Shown here: positions 5,477-6,656 of the stretch, piece by piece
Layout of the letters: the number at the start of each line of letters is the position of its first letter
Numbering within the stretch: position 1 is the first letter of the stretch
Assembly: GCA_028697695.1 (NCBI GenBank)
Contig: JAQVEI010000133.1
Location: 1 to 6,656, forward strand
Direction of reading: 5' to 3'
DNA: 6,656 nt
DNA from: Lentimicrobiaceae bacterium
GTDB lineage: Bacteria; Bacteroidota; Bacteroidia; Bacteroidales; Lentimicrobiaceae
Position numbers and translations under genes: made by a program
Notes under the pieces: model-generated
The model's input: the letters and a program-made list of their open reading frames with translations, nothing else
What the model was told of the DNA's origin: nothing
Database searches by the model: none

Positions 5477-6656
5477 ATGAAACAATACAAAAATCTAAAC
5501 AACATTCTGGGTTGGGTAAGTTTTGCAGCAGCACTGTTGGTTTATACCCTAACCCTCGAACCCACAGCAAGTTGGTGGGATTGTGGTGAATATATTTCAA
5601 CGGCATACAAGCTTCAGGTGGGTCATCCCCCCGGAGCTCCGCTTTTTCAGATGTTAGGCCGGTTTTTCTCACTTTTTGCTATGGGAAATACGGAAAATGT
5701 AGCCTTAATGGTGAACTTTATGTCGGGTTTTGTAAGCGCGTTGACCATATTATTTTTGTTTTGGACAATTACGCATCTTACCCGGAGGCTGATTGTGGGC
5801 ACTGATGAAATGACCAAAGGCCAGCTATATGTGATTATGGGTAGCGGACTGGTAGGCGCATTGGCATATACCTTTAGCGATACGTTTTGGTTCTCGGCTG
5901 TGGAAGGTGAAGTGTACGCGATGTCATCATTTTTTACTGCCGTGGTTTTTTGGGCTATACTTAAATGGGAAGAACAGGCTGATGAAAAACATTCCATTCG
6001 CTGGATAGTATTTATCGCTTACCTTATAGGCTTAAGTATTGGGGTTCACCTGCTTAACTTATTGGCCATTCCGGCCATAGCTTTTGTCTATTATTTTAAA
6101 AAATATCAGCCGTCGCGCAAAGGAATTTTTCTAACTGCAGTAATTTCGGTTTTCGTCCTGGCATTTATCATGTACATTGTTATACCACAGGTCGTAAATC
6201 TTGCCGCCAAATTTGAACTTTTGTTTGTAAATGGTTTCAAATTGCCATTTAATTCAGGTATGATATTTTATTTTCTGCTGATTAGCGGACTGCTGACGGC
6301 CGGTTTAATCTATACTCGGAAAACACGTCGATTGATACTGAATACCTCTCTGTTGTCGCTGGTTTTTCTGCTGATTGGTTATTCTTCATTCCTCATGCTG
6401 GCAATTCGTGCCAACACAAACACGCCCATAAATGAAAATAATCCCGATGATGCCATCAGTATGTTGAGTTATCTGAATCGGGAACAATATGGCACCTGGC
6501 CCATTTTTTACGGTCAGTATTATAATGCCACATTGGATCCGGATAACAGGTTTTCTGATGGTTCACCTGTATATGTTCGGGACAAGAAACTGGGTAAATA
6601 TGTGATAACCGATTCGCGCAAAAACTCTATTACCAATTACGACCCGGCATTTATGA
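5477..6656 (+). CDS. DUF2723/GT117 (TMEM260-like) membrane glycosyltransferase-like protein, 5' part
   Basis: Multi-spanning inner-membrane protein of the DUF2723 family, classed as glycosyltransferase family 117. Human TMEM260 of this family is a protein O-mannosyltransferase; the bacterial substrate is not established. The first 393 residues are present and the frame runs off the right edge; full-length relatives have about 1000-1150 residues. About nine hydrophobic segments are visible (near 10-26, 78-100, 118-135, 148-163, 176-190, 192-207, 217-237, 262-279 and 287-310). The first outer loop holds the family signature WWDCGEY (33-39) and GHPPGAPLF (49-57). Its acidic pair D35/E38 is placed like the catalytic acidic residue of GT-C enzymes that use lipid-linked sugars. 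SAVEGEVYA (140-148) is also typical. After about 310 a soluble region starts, with NNPDD (321-325). ATG at 5477 is the first in-frame start after a stop at 5405; no Shine-Dalgarno is seen. The gene is divergent from the tRNA-rimP operon and not part of it. The family call is firm; the activity is inferred. Confidence 0.9.
   Translation, partial: MKQYKNLNNILGWVSFAAALLVYTLTLEPTASWWDCGEYISTAYKLQVGHPPGAPLFQMLGRFFSLFAMGNTENVALMVNFMSGFVSALTILFLFWTITHLTRRLIVGTDEMTKGQLYVIMGSGLVGALAYTFSDTFWFSAVEGEVYAMSSFFTAVVFWAILKWEEQADEKHSIRWIVFIAYLIGLSIGVHLLNLLAIPAIAFVYYFKKYQPSRKGIFLTAVISVFVLAFIMYIVIPQVVNLAAKFELLFVNGFKLPFNSGMIFYFLLISGLLTAGLIYTRKTRRLILNTSLLSLVFLLIGYSSFLMLAIRANTNTPINENNPDDAISMLSYLNREQYGTWPIFYGQYYNATLDPDNRFSDGSPVYVRDKKLGKYVITDSRKNSITNYDPAFM

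Noticed and set aside
5460..5997. Two minus-strand frames opposite the GT117 gene
   Set aside because: They overlap the plus-strand frame that carries clear DUF2723 motifs and show no recognisable domain themselves.
1..6656. CRISPR array, insertion sequence, phage or defence system
   Set aside because: No regularly spaced repeats, transposase, integrase or defence domains are visible; the genes are core housekeeping plus one envelope protein.

Overview
The window looks like a chromosomal segment from a member of the Bacteroidota. Four things point there. The rimP, nusA and infB products are of Bacteroidota type: a short NusA without long C-terminal repeats, and an IF-2 with a very long Glu/Pro/Lys-rich linker. 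A DUF2723/GT117 membrane protein with typical Bacteroidota sequence lies next door. Two sites match the Bacteroidota -7 promoter motif TAnnTTTG exactly. Shine-Dalgarno sequences are missing in front of most genes.

Layout. Positions 1-4832 are read on the minus strand in the order tRNA-Gln(UUG), rimP, nusA, infB; infB runs off the left edge and lacks roughly its last 110 codons. A strong hairpin with a T-run separates the tRNA from rimP. rimP and nusA are 28 bp apart. A 133-bp gap with a good promoter candidate and a clear Shine-Dalgarno precedes infB. Positions 4833-5476 are a 644-bp AT-rich gap with no convincing gene but several inverted and direct repeats. From 5477 to the right edge, on the plus strand, is the first third of a large GT-C type glycosyltransferase-like membrane protein (DUF2723/GT117, related to TMEM260).

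How the genes work together. RimP matures the 30S subunit, NusA controls pausing, termination and antitermination of RNA polymerase, and IF-2 places initiator tRNA on the 30S subunit. They form the widely conserved transcription/translation operon. A tRNA gene followed by a terminator just ahead of rimP has the same layout as E. coli metY-rimP-nusA-infB, although the tRNA is different. The GT117 gene is divergent and probably unrelated in function, acting at the cell envelope.

Most of the window is ordinary core genome. The places worth a second look are the structured 644-bp gap and the tRNA-terminator-rimP junction. I saw no CRISPR array, insertion sequence, phage gene or clear novel system.
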